Notes: generated from the letters alone by a model not told the origin. DNA of 32,700 bases from Candidatus Methanoperedens nitratireducens (GCF_000685155.1 NZ_JMIY01000001.1:688627-721326), one strand, 5' to 3'. Numbered from the stretch's first letter, positions 1-8,303 are shown. Numbers and translations are program-made.

Positions 1-64
1 TTAACTAAATATAATTATTATGTATTAAATACTTCGGTCAAATGGGGTTTTTCAAAATTCTCGA

Positions 65-94
65 TATAAGATTTTGTATAATTCTTTAGAGTAG
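65..94. repeat. 30-bp direct repeat, copy 1 (promoter-like)
   Basis: This stretch matches 675-704 with one mismatch (position 90 versus 700) and has the same orientation. On the minus strand it contains the TATA-like CTTATAT. Copy 2 sits in the expected promoter of the lipoprotein gene, so copy 1 may be the promoter of a leftward gene beyond the window edge. No other feature was seen between 95 and 188. Confidence 0.6.
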
Positions 95-188
95 CATATA
101 AAACCTAATGAAACTCATTTATGTTAATTTGGAATCATTATACTAGATCTGCTGGTTAAACTTATTTTGTCCTACGATAACCTCATCA

Positions 189-620
189 TTACTGTGGCAG
201 TGGTCTTGCCTCAGGATATATCACTTCAATAAACTCCTGCTCCCCCAGATCACGAATTTTTGGGATTGGAACCCAAGCGTATAGCGTGTCTCCATCCGAC
301 GGTATGTATATAATTTTTATTCCAAGCGATGCTAAAGCATCAAGATTTGTCTGATTTATCTCTTTGACTACGATCCTAACTTGTACCTCATCTCCCTCCA
401 GAATCATATCTGAATTTTGTGAATAGAATGCTTTTGCAGCATCGATTCCCTGACTCTCGTATATATAATATGTCTTATTTAAAAATACGCCAAGTCTAGG
501 ATGATCAAAATAACTTTGTGGATATCCAGTTTCATTATAACCTTTCGATCTCTCACCTATACAGCCCAGAATAGAGATGCTGATTGTAAGAGCAATGATA
601 ATGACTGCAATACTTTTCGT
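189..620 (-). CDS. Small lipoprotein with non-canonical (ACG) start position
   Basis: I do not recognise this family. The frame stays open well upstream of the first ATG (407), back to 620. The upstream part encodes Lys-Ser, then a hydrophobic stretch and a lipobox-like ILGC (Cys about residue 20), as expected for an exported, lipid-anchored protein. The mature part is about 120 residues, ends in ARPLPQ and has no recognised catalytic motif. At the expected start, a ribosome binding site (AGGTGA) is followed after four bases by ACG, not ATG, and an in-frame TAG lies at 633-635. Either ACG or a nearby ATT is used, or the start codon is mutated, or there is a sequence error. A TATA-like CTTATATAG lies about 55 bases upstream. 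A start at 407 would remove the signal peptide and is less likely. The call is sure for the frame and signal peptide and unsure for expression. Confidence 0.6.
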   Translation of the reverse strand, partial: TKSIAVIIIALTISISILGCIGERSKGYNETGYPQSYFDHPRLGVFLNKTYYIYESQGIDAAKAFYSQNSDMILEGDEVQVRIVVKEINQTNLDALASLGIKIIYIPSDGDTLYAWVPIPKIRDLGEQEFIEVIYPEARPLPQ

Positions 621-674
621 ACCTTCACCTGCCTATATCCCCTCAATTACATTATGTTAATTATTATTATGCTA

Positions 675-704
675 TATAAGATTTTGTATAATTCTTTAGG
701 GTAG
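675..704. promoter_or_regulatory. 30-bp direct repeat, copy 2; promoter of the lipoprotein gene
   Basis: This is the second copy of the repeat at 65-94. On the minus strand it and the adjoining bases contain CTTATATAG (about 672-681), roughly 55 bases upstream of the lipoprotein start position, as expected for an archaeal TATA box with a short leader. Confidence 0.45.
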
Positions 705-737
705 TATGGAGGATTGCGCATAAGTTTGCTTGCAATT

Positions 738-1175
738 TTACTCAAACGGAGGTGATGAGAACAGGATAAAATTCACAGGTTCATCTCCTACCTTCCTGAA
801 GGAATAGGGAACATCTGCAGGAACTATCAACAGAGTACCTGGCCCGATATCACTCTGTACACCGCCTATGTTTCCTGTTGCTCTGCCCTCAAGAAAATAA
901 AGAAAATGGTTCTCATCAGGATGCTGGTTAGAATCTATTTCATCAAATCTGAACAGTTGAACGCTACCTGTTGGTACTGATGCAACCGTGGTAAATTCAG
1001 CCTGAAATCCAAATCTATTCTCAAAGGGCTGCCTGTAGCGATCCTCCACGTTGATCAGTTGCGGCTGTATCTCACCTGTATCAACAGGTCTTGGAATAAG
1101 GTACCCTCCGATAAGACCTGTGGCAAGAAAGACCATCGCTATTGTAATAATAGCACGTTTACTCATATTAACCAT
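738..1175 (-). CDS. Membrane-anchored single-domain cupin protein
   Basis: The 145-residue protein has a short N-terminus, a hydrophobic segment at about 8-27 (probable membrane anchor or uncleaved signal) and a cupin beta-barrel at about 55-143. Cupin motif 1 is partly present with H85, H90 and E96, which would be metal ligands. Motif 2 reads PADVPYSF at 119-126 and lacks the usual glycine and histidine, so metal binding may be incomplete. The domain should face the outside of the membrane; the ligand or reaction cannot be told. The start at 1175 is supported by GAGGGG five bases upstream; a second ATG at 1166 is possible. It is transcribed leftward in line with the lipoprotein gene, which has its own promoter. 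Confidence 0.75.
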   Translation of the reverse strand: MVNMSKRAIITIAMVFLATGLIGGYLIPRPVDTGEIQPQLINVEDRYRQPFENRFGFQAEFTTVASVPTGSVQLFRFDEIDSNQHPDENHFLYFLEGRATGNIGGVQSDIGPGTLLIVPADVPYSFRKVGDEPVNFILFSSPPFE

Positions 1176-1246
1176 ATTAACCCCTCAATAATTGATATTG
1201 GAGTCCAGGTACATATACAATGCCATTATCCAGGTTTCTGATTCTA

Positions 1247-1696
1247 TTAGCTACTCCGCGGCCCCAGGCTTAATCTCATCAGGTAGGCATCTTCACCATC
1301 ATTATAATATCTCTTCAAAACCCTGACCTGGTAAAACCCGTGCCTCTCGTAGAATCTTTTTGCTTTTATGTTGCTCACGCGGACCTCAAGGATAACTTCA
1401 AAAGCCCCTCTCTGGCGGAGATAATTTATAATCTCTTCTAAAAGATTGCTGCCTATCCCCCGGTTCTGGTATTCAGGGAGTACAGCAAGGGAAAATATGC
1501 GCCCTGTCTTTCTTGAGGTCTGGAATCCTACAACGTAGCCCACGACTATACCATTGATTTCAGCTAACATAAAACCTTCAGAGCATGTCTCATAGAACTG
1601 CATGTAGAGATAGGGGTCATGCTCATTAAAGACCCTTCTTTCTATATCGATAACCGATGGGAAATCAGAGGGCTGGAATTTTCTAATAATGTTCAA
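1247..1696 (-). CDS. GNAT N-acetyltransferase, RimI-like
   Basis: This 149-residue protein has one GNAT fold and probably transfers an acetyl group from acetyl-CoA to a protein N-terminus or side chain. The acetyl-CoA pyrophosphate-binding loop is QNRGIG at 77-82, preceded by the strand IFSLAVLPEY, which is typical of the RimI/Ard1 type. The C-terminal NIKAKRFYERHGF (109-121) is the usual RimI motif with the conserved tyrosine. The start is TTG, preceded by GGTGA at five bases; there is no ATG before the conserved N-terminus. It is divergent from truD, with about 130 bases between them. The true substrate cannot be read from sequence; archaeal RimI homologues often acetylate protein N-termini. 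Confidence 0.85.
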   Translation of the reverse strand: MNIIRKFQPSDFPSVIDIERRVFNEHDPYLYMQFYETCSEGFMLAEINGIVVGYVVGFQTSRKTGRIFSLAVLPEYQNRGIGSNLLEEIINYLRQRGAFEVILEVRVSNIKAKRFYERHGFYQVRVLKRYYNDGEDAYLMRLSLGPRSS

Positions 1697-1824
1697 TCAG
1701 GTCACCATCCAATTATAATTATGTTTATCAATCTGTTTAAGGCAAGTGATTTATCCTGGGGAACGACTATTTTAAACTATGATAGTGCCATTATACATAC
1801 TTCACTCATATTACAGGGGTAATT

Positions 1825-3111
1825 ATCATAAGTATAGATAACGCAATCGGCATAAGTTTATATTATACCAGGACTCAGGGAATCGGAGGAGTAATACGGC
1901 AGGAGATCGAGGATTTCATTGTCGAAGAACTCACAAACAGGATCGAAAGTATAAGCGGGAACTACCTGATAGTAGAACTTACGAAACGAAACTGGGACAT
2001 ACACCATCTCGTACGCGACCTCTCGCGTATCCTCAGGGTAAGCCAGAGCAGGTTTGGCTGGGCAGGTACAAAGGACAAACGCGCCCTTACCAGACAGAGA
2101 ATCAGTATCAGGGATATAAGTGAGCAGGATCTGGCGCTTGTACGATTAAAGGATGTTGAGCTGAAGGTAGTCGGGCGGTCGAATAATAAGATAAGCCTTG
2201 GAGACCTGTGGGGAAACCGATTTAGAATAACAATAAGGGATATTGAGCTACCGCTGGATGAAACGACTGCCAGGGTAAAAGCAATATCGCAGGAACTTGA
2301 GAAAGGCGCGCCGAATTTCTTTGGTGTCCAGAGATTCGGGGAGATCAGGCCCATTACGCATATAGTGGGTGAGGCCATTGTTCGCGGGGACCTCAAAGAA
2401 GCAGCCCTGACATATATAGCAAAATCCTTCCCGGATGAACCTGATGAGATAAGAAAGGCGCGGCAGTATGTATGGGATACAGGTGATCTTAAAGAGGGAC
2501 TGAAGACATATCCTGTTCGCCTGCAGTTCGAGAGGGCTATGATGAACCACCTTGTTGCCCATCCCGATGATTATATAGGTGCATTCAGGGTATTGTCCCC
2601 GAACCTGCAGAGGATGTTCCTGCATGCCTATCAATCGTATATATTCAATATCATCCTGAGCCGCCGCATTGCCTCTGGTCTATCAATAAATGAGGCTTAT
2701 GATGGGGACATAGTGTGTTTTAAGAATGAGGTTGGTTTGCCTGATACTTCCCGCCTGCAGAGGGTCACGCTGGATAACCTGGACGGGATTAATAACCTGA
2801 TAAGAAGGGGACGCGCATTTGTAACAGCGCCTCTTGTGGGGTATGATACGGATTTTGCGCAGGGCGCGCCCGGTGATATTGAGCGGGAGGTTATCCGGGA
2901 GCTAAAGATCGATCCTGAGGGTTTCAAAGTCCCTGCTATGCCTGAACTTGCCTCAAAAGGACGGCGCAGGGAGATAATACTGCTCATCAGGCCCGAGTTC
3001 AGTGTTGCAGAAGATGAGATTAATGCGGGGAAGACAAAGGTTACGCTTGAGTTCACGCTGCAAAAAGGGGGTTATGCAACGACTGTTTTACGGGAGTATA
3101 TGAAGAAATAA
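1825..3111 (+). CDS. truD: tRNA pseudouridine(13) synthase TruD, start codon not ATG/GTG/TTG
   Basis: TruD converts U13 in tRNA to pseudouridine. The frame contains GTKDKRALTRQ with the catalytic aspartate at about residue 84, then PNFFGVQRFG, the RNA-binding TRUD insertion, GTRREI-like (KGRRREI) and the conserved ending YATTVLREYMKK. Family resemblance to Methanosarcina TruD begins at about 1850 (YYTRTQGIGG), far upstream of the first in-frame ATG at 2365. Between the upstream TAG (1783-1785) and 1850 there is no ATG, GTG or TTG in frame. AGGGG at 1814-1818 is followed by five or six bases and then ATC (1825), with ATT at 1822 and ATA at 1828 beside it. I placed the start at 1825. Length from there is 428 residues, normal for archaeal TruD. 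purA follows after 37 bases, probably in the same transcript. Confidence 0.85.
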   Translation: MISIDNAIGISLYYTRTQGIGGVIRQEIEDFIVEELTNRIESISGNYLIVELTKRNWDIHHLVRDLSRILRVSQSRFGWAGTKDKRALTRQRISIRDISEQDLALVRLKDVELKVVGRSNNKISLGDLWGNRFRITIRDIELPLDETTARVKAISQELEKGAPNFFGVQRFGEIRPITHIVGEAIVRGDLKEAALTYIAKSFPDEPDEIRKARQYVWDTGDLKEGLKTYPVRLQFERAMMNHLVAHPDDYIGAFRVLSPNLQRMFLHAYQSYIFNIILSRRIASGLSINEAYDGDIVCFKNEVGLPDTSRLQRVTLDNLDGINNLIRRGRAFVTAPLVGYDTDFAQGAPGDIEREVIRELKIDPEGFKVPAMPELASKGRRREIILLIRPEFSVAEDEINAGKTKVTLEFTLQKGGYATTVLREYMKK

Positions 3112-3148
3112 CCTTATCATCTCTCCCGCCAAGAAGCAGGCGATTTAG

Positions 3149-4414
3149 ATGTTCACAATAATAACAGGAGCACAGTTCGGTGACGAGGGCAAGGGTAAGA
3201 TCGTTGATATGATGGCCTCGCAGTACGATATCGTTGCACGGTTCCAGGGCGGGGACAATGCAGGACATACCGTTGTAGCCGAAGGAAAGACCTACAAACT
3301 GCATCTTATACCCTCTGGCGTGCTTTTTGGCGCGCGCCTCCTAATAGGCCCTGGCACTGTCATGAACCCGAAGATACTGATGGAAGAGCTCTCCATGCTC
3401 TCTGAGAGCGGTGTGGATGTGACACCTGAAAAGCTCGGTATCGATGCAAAGACAAGCATTATAATGCCCTATCATGTAGCGCTTGACAGCCTGCGCGAAT
3501 CAAGACGCGCCGTGAAGATCGGAACTACGAGCAGAGGAATAGGTTATGCCTATATCGATAAAGTGGGGCGCGATGAGATACAGATGGCTGATATAGCGGA
3601 TAAGAACCGCTTTCTGAGGCGGTTTGATGAGATCGCTCCCCAGAAAGAGGCTGCTATAAAAGAGCTGGGAGGAGACTCTGAAGTTGCGAGAGAGGGGATA
3701 GATGAGTACCTGGAGATCGGCAGGAAATTGAAGCCCTATATCACCGATGTATCAAGGGAGATAAACCTGGCATTAAAAGAGGGGAAAAAAGTGCTTGCAG
3801 AAGGAGCGCAGGGGTCTCATCTTGATGTCATACACGGCACACAAAAATTTGTCACATCCTCAAGCACTGTAGCCGGCTCGGCATGTGCAGGACTCGGCGT
3901 CGGGCCAACAAAGGTGGATAACGTGATCGGGGTGATCAAGGCTTACATTACTCGTGTCGGCGAGGGACCGCTTCCGACAGAACAGAATAATGGGGTTGGA
4001 GAGCACCTGCGTGAAAAAGGAGGGGAGTTTGGCACAACGACAGGGCGGCCAAGGAGATGCGGATGGTTTGATCTGCCGCTTGCAAGAAAATCCATTGATC
4101 TCAATGGGTATACAGCTCTTGCTCTCACAAAACTTGATGTCCTGACAGGGCTTGATCCATTAAAGATCTGCATGGGATATGATCTGGATAGTGAAAACAT
4201 AGATTATCCTCCAGAGCTTTCTGATGAACTATCAGGATGTAAGCCAGTTTACAATGAACTTGCGGGCTGGAATGAGGATATCTCAGATATGGAGAACTTC
4301 TCTGAACTTCCCGGGAATGCAAAGAAGTATGTAGAGTTAATTGAGCATTTAATGGGAGCTGGTATAGAGTATATCTCAGTGGGACCGGGCAGGAAGCAGA
4401 CTTTTATGAGATGA
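3149..4414 (+). CDS. purA: Adenylosuccinate synthetase
   Basis: PurA joins IMP and aspartate using GTP to give adenylosuccinate, the first committed step from IMP to AMP. The 421-residue protein starts with FTIITGAQFGDEGKGK, where GDEGKGK (11-17) is the GTP-binding and catalytic loop, followed by GGDNAGHTVV with the catalytic histidine at 40. GTTSRGIGYAYIDKVGR is the IMP-binding segment, and the end SVGPGRKQTF is the guanine-binding motif. Length is that of ordinary, not shortened thermophile, PurA. It follows truD by 37 bases. A T-rich tract about 55 bases after the stop probably ends the transcript. Confidence 0.96.
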   Translation: MFTIITGAQFGDEGKGKIVDMMASQYDIVARFQGGDNAGHTVVAEGKTYKLHLIPSGVLFGARLLIGPGTVMNPKILMEELSMLSESGVDVTPEKLGIDAKTSIIMPYHVALDSLRESRRAVKIGTTSRGIGYAYIDKVGRDEIQMADIADKNRFLRRFDEIAPQKEAAIKELGGDSEVAREGIDEYLEIGRKLKPYITDVSREINLALKEGKKVLAEGAQGSHLDVIHGTQKFVTSSSTVAGSACAGLGVGPTKVDNVIGVIKAYITRVGEGPLPTEQNNGVGEHLREKGGEFGTTTGRPRRCGWFDLPLARKSIDLNGYTALALTKLDVLTGLDPLKICMGYDLDSENIDYPPELSDELSGCKPVYNELAGWNEDISDMENFSELPGNAKKYVELIEHLMGAGIEYISVGPGRKQTFMR

Positions 4415-4463
4415 AGAATGATCTACATAGATTCATATACTCTCTGAGTCATATGACCTTCAG

Positions 4464-4480
4464 TTAATTTTTTCTTCTTA
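4464..4480 (+). terminator. Oligo-T terminator after purA
   Basis: A run including TTTTTT followed by CTTCTT lies about 55 bases after the purA stop and before the CDC48 promoter region. Archaeal termination commonly uses such U-tracts without a hairpin. Confidence 0.4.
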
Positions 4481-4510
4481 TAGATACTTTTAACATAAAT
4501 CACCAAGCAC

Positions 4511-4558
4511 TAACATGAACAGCATAAGTAATATCATTAACATGAGCAACATAAGTAA
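4511..4558 (+). promoter_or_regulatory. Two 21-bp tandem repeats upstream of the CDC48 gene
   Basis: Two copies of TAACATGA-N-CA-N-CATAAGTAA lie at 4511-4531 and 4538-4558, differing at two positions with a period of 27 bases. They are about 60-105 bases upstream of the CDC48 start. The spacing, close to two and a half helical turns, would suit an activator or heat-shock type regulator, but no known operator was recognised. Confidence 0.4.
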
Positions 4559-4616
4559 CAGAAGTTTATTCTAGTAAGCTTTTAATGAAATAAAATCAAA
4601 TATAAACAGGGGAATC

Positions 4617-6884
4617 ATGGACAGATCAGTACGATTAAGAGTAGCTGAAGCAGATCAGAGAGATGTCGGTAAAGGAATTGTCAGGATAGATGAGAAGTTC
4701 AGGAATATCATAGGAATAAATATCTTTGATGTTGTTGAATTAAAAGGGGAACGTACAACCTCTGCTACCGTGGGACGATCATACCCTCAGGATGAGGGAT
4801 TTGATGTTATAAGAATGGATGGACTGATACGCACAAATGCAAGAACAAGTATTGGAGAATATATAGAGGTCAGGAGAGCAGAATGGAAAGAAGCAAAAAA
4901 GGTCACCCTCTCTCCAGTAGCACAGAATATCCATATCTATGCGCCCAGCGAGAGTCTTCGGGCTATCTTCTATAACAGGACTGTCTCAAAGGGAGATATT
5001 ATCTCAACTACGAGCGTGCGAAGGCCCAAAGAATCGTTCGGCAATGAAATGGTTCTTGAGCATATATTCCAAGATTTCTTTGGATCCCCATCCTTTGGTC
5101 TTGGAGAGATAAAGCTCCAGGTCGCTTCTACATCACCTTCAGGAATCGTTAAAATAACAGATATGACAGAGATGGAGCTCTTACCAGAGGCTATAGCGCT
5201 TGAGCAGGAAATACCCGAGGTCATGTACGAGGACCTGGGCGGGATAAAGCCAGCTATCACCAGGATCAGGGAAATTATAGAACTGCCTCTAAAACATCCT
5301 GAGCTGTTCCACAGGCTTGGTATTGATGCTCCAAAAGGTGTGCTCCTTCATGGGCCGCCTGGCACAGGAAAGACCATGCTGGCAAAAGCTGTGGCAAATG
5401 AGAGCGATGCCCATTTTATTACGATCAACGGCCCTGAGATCATGTCAAAATACTATGGGGAGAGCGAGCATAAGCTGCGTGAGGCTTTTGAAGAAGCTGA
5501 AAGAAACGCTCCGGCTATAATCTTCGTTGATGAGATAGACAGTATTGCTCCGAAAAGAGCTGAGGTCACCGGGGAAGTAGAGCGGCGTGTGGTGGCTCAG
5601 CTTCTCTCGCTCATGGATGGGCTGAAAACAAGAAAGAACGTGATTGTGATCGGCGCTACCAACCGCCCTGAGGCCCTGGATATGGCTCTTCGTCGCCCTG
5701 GCAGGTTTGATCGCGAGATCGAGCTTCGGGTACCTGATCGTGAGGGGCGGCTGGAGATCCTCCAGATTCATACACGCGGAATGCCGCTGGCCCAGGATGT
5801 TGATCTCGGTGACATGGCCGACCGCACATACGGGTTCGTAGGTGCTGATATCGCGGCCATGTGCCGTGAAGCTGCAATGAATGCACTGCGCCGTATCCTC
5901 CCTGAGATCAATCTTGAAGAGAAGGAGATCCCGAAAGAGACGCTGGATAAACTGATCGTCACACGTTCTGATTTTGAGGATGTCATGAAGGAGGTCCAGC
6001 CCTCAGCACTGCGCGAGATATTATTTGAAGTGCCAAATGTGACGTGGGAGGATATCGGAGGACTTGACAATGTAAAATCCTTACTCACCGAAGTTGTAGA
6101 GTGGCCTCTTAGATACAGTGAGTCTTTCCGCAGGATAGGCGTAGAAGCCCCCAAAGGCGTACTCTTGTACGGGCCGCCAGGCACGGGTAAGACCCTGCTT
6201 GCAAAGGCCATAGCCAATGAGAGCGAGGCTAATTTTATAACTGTCAAGGGCAGCGATATACTATCCAAGTGGTATGGTGAGTCTGAGAAGCATATAGCAG
6301 AGATCTTCAAGAAAGCACGTCAGGTTGCCCCGGCCATAATATTCCTTGATGAGCTTGATGCCCTTGCTCCAATGAGGGGAACAGCACTCGGTGAGCCTCA
6401 TGTAACAGAGAGGATAGTTAACCAGCTTCTCTCAGAGCTGGATGGACTTGAGGAACTGCGCGGCGTAGTGGTCATAGGGGCCACCAACAGACCTGATATT
6501 ATCGACCCTGCTCTTCTGCGCCCGGGCAGGTTTGATGAGATGATACTCGTTCCTGTACCTGATACAAAGACAAGGCTTGAGATCTTTAAGGTACACACAA
6601 GAAGAATGTCACTTGCTGGGAATGTTAATCTTGATGAACTTGTTAAGCTTACAGAAGGTTTCACAGGTGCTGATATAGCGGCTATATGCAAGAAAGCGGG
6701 ACGCTTTGCCATGCGGGAGGATATAAATGCACAAAATGTCAAACATCTGCATTTCCTGGCCGCAATAAATGAGACCGGACCATCGATCACACCTGATATC
6801 ATGGTATACTATGAAGAGATCAAGAACGAATTGAGAAAGAAACGCTCAAAACAGATAGAGAGCAGACCGGAGATGTATGCATAG
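4617..6884 (+). CDS. CDC48/VCP-type AAA+ ATPase
   Basis: This is the archaeal homologue of p97/Cdc48 (also called VAT), a hexameric unfoldase that extracts and unfolds proteins for proteasomal degradation. The 755-residue protein has the N-terminal double-psi barrel/four-domain region at about 1-190, then two AAA modules. D1 has Walker A GPPGTGKT at 246-253 and Walker B IIFVDEID with D305/E306. D2 has Walker A at 519-526 and Walker B IIFLDELD with D578/E579. Each module is followed by GATNRP and an RPGRFD arginine-finger segment. AGGGG sits three bases before the ATG. It overlaps amrS by eight bases. Length is usual for the family. Function is well established for the family; nothing here is unusual except the paired repeats in its promoter. 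Confidence 0.95.
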   Translation: MDRSVRLRVAEADQRDVGKGIVRIDEKFRNIIGINIFDVVELKGERTTSATVGRSYPQDEGFDVIRMDGLIRTNARTSIGEYIEVRRAEWKEAKKVTLSPVAQNIHIYAPSESLRAIFYNRTVSKGDIISTTSVRRPKESFGNEMVLEHIFQDFFGSPSFGLGEIKLQVASTSPSGIVKITDMTEMELLPEAIALEQEIPEVMYEDLGGIKPAITRIREIIELPLKHPELFHRLGIDAPKGVLLHGPPGTGKTMLAKAVANESDAHFITINGPEIMSKYYGESEHKLREAFEEAERNAPAIIFVDEIDSIAPKRAEVTGEVERRVVAQLLSLMDGLKTRKNVIVIGATNRPEALDMALRRPGRFDREIELRVPDREGRLEILQIHTRGMPLAQDVDLGDMADRTYGFVGADIAAMCREAAMNALRRILPEINLEEKEIPKETLDKLIVTRSDFEDVMKEVQPSALREILFEVPNVTWEDIGGLDNVKSLLTEVVEWPLRYSESFRRIGVEAPKGVLLYGPPGTGKTLLAKAIANESEANFITVKGSDILSKWYGESEKHIAEIFKKARQVAPAIIFLDELDALAPMRGTALGEPHVTERIVNQLLSELDGLEELRGVVVIGATNRPDIIDPALLRPGRFDEMILVPVPDTKTRLEIFKVHTRRMSLAGNVNLDELVKLTEGFTGADIAAICKKAGRFAMREDINAQNVKHLHFLAAINETGPSITPDIMVYYEEIKNELRKKRSKQIESRPEMYA

Positions 6885-7893
6885 TGTTAAAAAAGGCGTA
6901 CTTTTCGATCCACTTCCTGATAACAGAGCCAGATGCAATATATGCGAGCAGAGATGCAGGATACTGGAAGGCAGGCTCGGATTTTGCGGCACTCGAAAGA
7001 ATATTAATGGGAAAATCCATACAATTATATATAATACCATATCAAGCGAGGCAGTTGATCCGATAGAGAAAAAGCCGCTCTACCATTTCCTGCCTGGTAC
7101 GCTCTCTTATTCCCTGGGCAGTATAGGATGTAATTTCAGATGCGAGCACTGCCAGAACTGGAATATCTCGCAGATCAGGCTTGACCAGGCGTATACAAAA
7201 GAGATAACACCAGAGCAGGCTATCAGGCGTGCCCTGGCTGCAGGAAGCAAATCTATCTCATGGACATATAACGAACCTGCCATCTGGCATGAATATACGT
7301 ATGACAGTGCAGTACTTGCAAAAGAAGCAGGACTGAAGACAGTTTATGTGACCAACGGCTATATCACGCCTGAGGCTTTAGAGCGCATCTCGCCTTATCT
7401 TGATGCTTATCGCGTGGATATCAAATCATTTTCTGATAGTTTCTACAGGAAAATATGCAGTGCAAGACTTGCGCCAGTCCTTGCATCTACCAGACTGGCA
7501 AAAGAGCTGGGTATGCATGTTGAGGTTATAACCCTGATTATACCGGGAAGGAATGATTCTCCAGAGGAGATCACGCAGCTTGTGAAATGGTTGCATGATA
7601 ACCTGGGAACAGATGTCCCCATACATTTCACGAGATTCTACCCCATGTATAAGATGGAGGATGCGAATCCAACACCGGTAGAGACACTGGAGATGGCTCA
7701 TGATATTGCAAAGAGAGAGGGTCTGCGGTTTGTTTACCTTGGGAATGTCCCGGGGCACAGGTATGAGAACACGTATTGCCCTGAATGCAATGCTCTGCTG
7801 ATTGACCGCACAGGCTATATCATCAGTGAATACAATATAAAGGATAACAAATGCCCCAGGTGCGGGGAAGAGATACCGATTGTGAGAAGTTAA
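6877..7893 (+). CDS. amrS: AmmeMemoRadiSam system radical SAM enzyme
   Basis: This is a 338-residue radical SAM protein of the AmrS family. The 4Fe-4S/SAM motif is C85-x3-C89-x2-C92 within SIGCNFRCEHCQNW. An N-terminal cysteine set (C20, C23, C27, C37) and a C-terminal zinc-ribbon-like pair of CxxC motifs (CPEC and CPRC) are also present, as in the family. AmrS is genetically linked in many genomes with AMMECR1 and MEMO1 homologues; the reaction in archaea is not established to my knowledge. The start ATG overlaps the end of the CDC48 gene by eight bases, so the two are translationally coupled. AMMECR1 lies at 27.5-28.1 kb; no MEMO gene is in the window. Confidence 0.9.
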   Translation: MHSVKKGVLFDPLPDNRARCNICEQRCRILEGRLGFCGTRKNINGKIHTIIYNTISSEAVDPIEKKPLYHFLPGTLSYSLGSIGCNFRCEHCQNWNISQIRLDQAYTKEITPEQAIRRALAAGSKSISWTYNEPAIWHEYTYDSAVLAKEAGLKTVYVTNGYITPEALERISPYLDAYRVDIKSFSDSFYRKICSARLAPVLASTRLAKELGMHVEVITLIIPGRNDSPEEITQLVKWLHDNLGTDVPIHFTRFYPMYKMEDANPTPVETLEMAHDIAKREGLRFVYLGNVPGHRYENTYCPECNALLIDRTGYIISEYNIKDNKCPRCGEEIPIVRS

Positions 7894-7902
7894 CATTTTT
7901 TC
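7894..7902 (+). terminator. Oligo-T terminator after amrS
   Basis: A T-tract (CATTTTTTCTT) directly follows the amrS stop codon and precedes the 15-bp triplet repeat. It is the likely end of the CDC48-amrS transcript. Confidence 0.4.
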
Positions 7903-7947
7903 TTGAGCGCTACAGGATTGAGCGCTACAGGATTGAGCGCTACAGGA
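7903..7947 (+). repeat. 15-bp sequence in three perfect tandem copies
   Basis: TTGAGCGCTACAGGA occurs at 7903-7917, 7918-7932 and 7933-7947 without a mismatch. It lies in noncoding DNA after amrS. Each unit contains the palindrome AGCGCT. The count may vary between strains. Confidence 0.9.
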
Positions 7948-8000
7948 TATAGATGGGATGAGAAGACTGCAAACTTAAGAGCACGAATTAGAAAAGACCT

Positions 8001-8085
8001 GGAGGATAGAACACCGATGACACAGATCAGACGGATTTCCACCGATTTCGTATCCGTGCGCATCCGTGTCCTATCGCATTATTCC
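8001..8085. repeat. ATCCGTG-type palindromic repeat element, copy 1
   Basis: This 85-bp stretch begins GGAGGATAGAACACCGATGA and ends with GTGTCCTATCGCATTATTCC. It shares internal order and ends with 21103-21207 (CAGACGGATTT near the start, ATCCGTG repeats and TCTATCGCAT/CCTATCGCAT near the end). The ends are imperfect inverted repeats of each other, so the element could fold on itself. It looks like a small non-autonomous dispersed element; no coding capacity was seen. Confidence 0.6.
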
Positions 8086-8090
8086 AGATA

Positions 8091-8303
8091 TTATTTCGAG
8101 CATTTTTCGTCATACGCTATTATGGTTCTGCAGTGTGGCAAAAAAATGAAATACATTGTCTTGCCTTCCAACCCTTCTTTTTGTACGAACATGGGTATGT
8201 CATAGTGCGCAACCAGTCTCTCCAAAACCTCCTTTTCTACTATGATTGCATCTTTTTCTATGTTGGGTGTGTTGATTACCTGGTATTCCTGGTATTCTGC
8301 CAT
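8091..8303 (-). CDS. Small protein of unknown function (70 aa)
   Basis: I do not recognise this protein. It begins MAEYQEYQVINTPNIEKDA, has a helix-rich middle and a hydrophobic strand YFIFLPHCRTIIAY near the end; there is no signal peptide. The start at 8303 is chosen because AGAGGTGA lies five bases upstream; a GTG at 8312 is also in frame but overlaps that ribosome binding site. A TATA-like TTTTTTAAAT (8368-8378 on the minus strand) lies upstream between two halves of an inverted repeat. It is divergent from the AbrB-type gene at 8492. The good ribosome binding site and promoter support a real gene. Confidence 0.55.
   Translation of the reverse strand: MAEYQEYQVINTPNIEKDAIIVEKEVLERLVAHYDIPMFVQKEGLEGKTMYFIFLPHCRTIIAYDEKCSK

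Noticed and set aside
501-704. Rightward open frame opposite the lipoprotein gene
   Set aside because: It lies on the opposite strand of the lipoprotein signal region and promoter, and has no ribosome binding site or recognisable family.
4125-6310. Long leftward frames opposite purA and the CDC48 gene
   Set aside because: These are antisense shadows of strongly conserved genes and have serine- or arginine-rich composition typical of such shadows.
7903-7947. CRISPR array
   Set aside because: The three units are directly adjacent without spacers.
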